From Sphingobacteriaceae bacterium UBA2059 (GTDB lineage: Bacteria; Bacteroidota; Bacteroidia; Sphingobacteriales; Sphingobacteriaceae), in contig DDAL01000024.1 in assembly GCA_002332615.1 (NCBI GenBank), positions 91,621-100,356 on the forward strand: a DNA stretch of 8,736 bases, in the 5' to 3' direction. This document shows positions 7,076 to 8,736 of the stretch, in pieces. The position numbers were made by a program, and so were the translations under genes. Numbering within the stretch: the first letter of the stretch is position 1; every line of letters starts with the position of its first letter. The notes beneath the pieces were generated by a model that saw nothing but the letters and a program-made list of their open reading frames with translations, was not told where the DNA came from and searched no databases.

Positions 7076-7094
7076 GGCTTGACTTATTCAAGCC
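7076..7094. terminator. probable bidirectional terminator between convergent genes
   Basis: GGCTTGA (7076-7082) and TCAAGCC (7088-7094) pair perfectly around CTTAT. It fills the 27-base gap between the DUF4251 stop (7073) and the minus-strand gene's stop (7101). On the minus strand it is followed by a pyrimidine-rich T tract; on the plus strand the T tract is poor. Placement between two convergent stops argues strongly for a shared terminator. Confidence 0.7.
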
Positions 7095-7100
7095 CTTACG

Positions 7101-7331
7101 TTACTTGTCGGGTTTAAACTCATCAGGTTCTTCTTTGACAGGATTTACCGGCTGTTCACTTTTTTCTTTGCTTTCCGCAGGCGGAGGGGTGAAGTTTGCT
7201 TGTTTCTTCCGGTATTCCTTATCGCTTGGTTTAACGACAGCTTCCTCGTCGTCCCTTTTATGTTTTATCTCTTTTCTTTCCGAGTCTTTCGGCTTCATAT
7301 CTTCCGCCTTGTCGCTTTTATTATTTATCAT
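7101..7331 (-). CDS. very charged, probably disordered 76-residue protein
   Basis: I do not recognise this product. 39 of 76 residues are Lys, Arg, Asp or Glu (16 Lys, 12 Glu, 8 Asp, 3 Arg), with 9 Pro, no Cys and almost no hydrophobic residues. The C-terminal half has PPP followed by alternating Lys/Glu/Pro. It has no signal peptide or membrane segment and should be a disordered cytoplasmic protein. The opposite frame (plus strand 7057-7350) gives a Ser/Leu/Phe-rich product, the usual mirror of a Lys/Glu-rich gene, so this strand is preferred. A convergent terminator after the stop and an A-rich leader before the ATG (7329-7331) support it. It is divergent from pgk. Small charged proteins of this kind are common in Bacteroidota, but no function can be given. 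Confidence 0.6.
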   Translation of the reverse strand: MINNKSDKAEDMKPKDSERKEIKHKRDDEEAVVKPSDKEYRKKQANFTPPPAESKEKSEQPVNPVKEEPDEFKPDK

Positions 7332-7348
7332 GAGGTTTTTATTTTATT

Positions 7349-7373
7349 AAACTTTAAACGGGCCTTAAAGTTT
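7349..7373. repeat. perfect 9-bp inverted repeat between divergent genes
   Basis: AAACTTTAA (7349-7357) and TTAAAGTTT (7365-7373) are exact reverse complements around the 7-base ACGGGCC. It lies 17 bases upstream of the minus-strand gene's ATG and 141 bases before pgk. A terminator has no obvious purpose between divergent genes, so an operator or a leader hairpin of the minus-strand gene is more likely. No regulator can be named. Confidence 0.5.
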
Positions 7374-7426
7374 GTTTTAAGTCGATTGTGCTTTTTTGAG
7401 ATAAGGCTGCAGTCGCAAAAATTATG

Positions 7427-7434
7427 TAAATTTG
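7427..7434 (+). promoter_or_regulatory. candidate pgk promoter -7 box (TAnnTTTG)
   Basis: TAAATTTG matches the Bacteroidota primary-sigma -7 consensus TAnnTTTG exactly. Transcription would start near 7441 and give a leader of about 74 bases. No TTTG or TTG lies at the expected distance upstream; the nearest TTTG (7395-7398) is 28 bases away, so the -33 element is poor. A TATAAT at 7498-7503 is only 11 bases from the ATG and less likely. Confidence 0.45.
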
Positions 7435-7514
7435 AAGTGATATAATGAAAGATTTTGAGGAGTTGGCAATCCGCTCGTTTCCAATAGATCAGAATGCTAT
7501 AATAATTAAAAACA

Positions 7515-8705
7515 ATGAAAACAGTTGACAATCAGAACTTCTCCGGTAAAAAAGCGTTGATACGTGTTGATTTTAATGTTCCTTTAGATAAGGACTTTAA
7601 TATTACCGATGATAATCGTATTCAAGGCGCTTTGCCTACTATAAAAAAGATATTAAATGATAACGGCTCTGTGATTTTAATGTCTCATCTGGGACGCCCA
7701 AAATCGGGGCCTGAAGAAAAGTTCTCGTTAAAGCATCTGGTTTCGCACCTATCTAAAGTTTTAGGAAGGGATGTCCAGTTTGCGGACGATTGCATAAGTC
7801 AAGAAACTCTGGAAAAGGCCCAATCCCTAAAGCCAGGCGAAGTTTTGCTCTTAGAAAACCTGCGTTTTTATAAAGAAGAGGAAAAGGGCGATGAAGCTTT
7901 TGCTGAAAAGTTAAGCAGGCTGGGCGACATATATGTTAACGATGCTTTTGGAACAGCTCACAGGGCGCATGGTTCTACTGCAGTTATAGCAAAGTTCTTT
8001 CCGGGTGCGAAGTTTTTTGGTTACCTGATGGCGGCTGAAGTTGATAATGCCGAAAGGGTTTTAAATGGTGCTCAAAAGCCATTTACTGCTATTATGGGAG
8101 GCGCGAAAGTATCGGATAAAATACTTTTGATCGAGCAGTTGCTCGAGAAGGTTGATAATCTGCTTATTGGCGGAGGTATGGCATTTACATTTGCAAAAGC
8201 TCAGGGCGGCAAAATTGGTAATTCTCTTGTAGAAGAAGATAAAGTTGATCTTGCGTTGCAGTTAATAGAAAAGGCTAAGAGCAAAGGGGTGAATCTTGTT
8301 TTGCCGGTAGACTCCATAGTTGCTGATAAGTTTTCTGCAGATGCAAACACCGAAATCGCTCATAACGATACTATCAAAGATGGCTGGATGGGCTTAGATA
8401 TCGGCCCGGATGCTATACAGATATATAAGGATGTTATCGCCAATTCAAAAACTATCCTTTGGAACGGTCCTATGGGCGTTTTTGAAATGGAAAAATTTGA
8501 ACAAGGAACTAAAGCCGTTGCCGAAGCTGTAGTTGAAGCGACTCAAAAGGGCGCGTTTTCTTTAATAGGCGGTGGGGACTCTGCGGCAGCTGTGTCTAAG
8601 TTTGGCTTTGAAGACAAAGTAAGCTATGTTTCTACTGGCGGAGGTGCTTTACTCGAATATATGGAAGGAAAAGAGCTTCCGGGTGTGAAAGCTATAAATG
8701 AGTAA
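7515..8705 (+). CDS. pgk: phosphoglycerate kinase
   Basis: Catalyses the reversible transfer of phosphate between 1,3-bisphosphoglycerate and ADP to form 3-phosphoglycerate and ATP in cytoplasmic glycolysis and gluconeogenesis. The 396-residue protein is complete and of normal length. Substrate-side motifs: RVDFNVP with Arg17, Asp19 and Asn21; SHLGRP (57-62, Arg61); LLENLRFYKEEE; and DAFGTAHRAHGS. Nucleotide-side motifs: GGAKVSDK with Lys198, GGGMAFTF, NGPMGVFE, and GGGDS (352-356). The ATG at 7515 follows an A-rich leader without Shine-Dalgarno. No other glycolytic gene is adjacent in the window, so it appears to be transcribed alone or with genes to the right. Nothing is unusual in the protein. 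Confidence 0.98.
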   Translation: MKTVDNQNFSGKKALIRVDFNVPLDKDFNITDDNRIQGALPTIKKILNDNGSVILMSHLGRPKSGPEEKFSLKHLVSHLSKVLGRDVQFADDCISQETLEKAQSLKPGEVLLLENLRFYKEEEKGDEAFAEKLSRLGDIYVNDAFGTAHRAHGSTAVIAKFFPGAKFFGYLMAAEVDNAERVLNGAQKPFTAIMGGAKVSDKILLIEQLLEKVDNLLIGGGMAFTFAKAQGGKIGNSLVEEDKVDLALQLIEKAKSKGVNLVLPVDSIVADKFSADANTEIAHNDTIKDGWMGLDIGPDAIQIYKDVIANSKTILWNGPMGVFEMEKFEQGTKAVAEAVVEATQKGAFSLIGGGDSAAAVSKFGFEDKVSYVSTGGGALLEYMEGKELPGVKAINE

Positions 8706-8736
8706 TAGGGTAGAATCTAAAACGCAAGAAGCCCCG
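8706..8736. other. sequence after pgk to window end
   Basis: Thirty-one bases follow the pgk stop. No gene start or complete hairpin is visible; a terminator arm could begin near the GCCCCG at the edge, but its partner would lie outside. Confidence 0.4.

Noticed and set aside
7057..7445. Open plus-strand frames (7057-7350 and 7200-7445) rich in Ser, Leu and Phe
   Set aside because: They lie opposite the Lys/Glu-rich minus-strand gene and have the composition expected of its mirror; the first also overlaps the DUF4251 end and runs through the terminator hairpin.
7498..7503. TATAAT as a pgk -10 box
   Set aside because: It is 11 bases from the start codon and not of the Bacteroidota TAnnTTTG type; the exact TAAATTTG at 7427-7434 is better placed.
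7328..7531. Minus-strand frame across the pgk promoter region
   Set aside because: It covers the AT-rich intergenic gap and the pgk start, has no domain and conflicts with the promoter box and inverted repeat.

Overview
The window looks like part of a Bacteroidota chromosome, probably from the Sphingobacteriia/Chitinophagaceae side. That placement is inferred from protein content: a DUF4251 lipoprotein, a phosphoglycerate kinase of Bacteroidota character, several short lipoprotein signals, AT-rich non-Shine-Dalgarno leaders and one TAnnTTTG promoter box. I could not run a search, so the family-level placement is tentative. No tRNA, rRNA, CRISPR array, insertion sequence or phage gene is visible.

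Layout. Bases 2-1747 hold the C-terminal three quarters of a GH95 alpha-L-fucosidase that enters from the left edge and ends in a hairpin-rich gap with a likely terminator. Bases 1814-5625 hold four same-strand, closely packed genes: a radical SAM/helix-hairpin-helix protein of the DNA repair-linked type (TIGR03916-like), a GH16 endo-glucanase-like lipoprotein, a DUF4130 protein (TIGR03915-like, the usual partner of that radical SAM protein), and a CE4/NodB polysaccharide deacetylase lipoprotein. A 348-base non-coding stretch follows. Bases 5974-7073 hold a receiver-only response regulator, a 57-residue charged helical protein, and a DUF4251 lipoprotein whose start overlaps the small gene's stop (ATGA). 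A hairpin at 7076-7094 separates these from a convergent, minus-strand, very charged 76-residue protein (7101-7331). A regulatory gap with a perfect 9-bp inverted repeat and a TAnnTTTG box leads into pgk (7515-8705), which is complete.

How the genes fit together. The fucosidase, GH16 enzyme and CE4 deacetylase would act on polysaccharides in the periplasm or at the envelope. The radical SAM and DUF4130 proteins form a cytoplasmic pair of unknown chemistry, linked to DNA metabolism only by family association with uracil-DNA glycosylase. The most unusual point is that the GH16 gene sits between the two members of this pair, one base from the second, so a secreted glycan enzyme and a nucleic-acid system appear to share a transcript. 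The response regulator / small helical protein / DUF4251 group has no sensor kinase in view and may be a small signalling or envelope-response unit. pgk is ordinary central metabolism.
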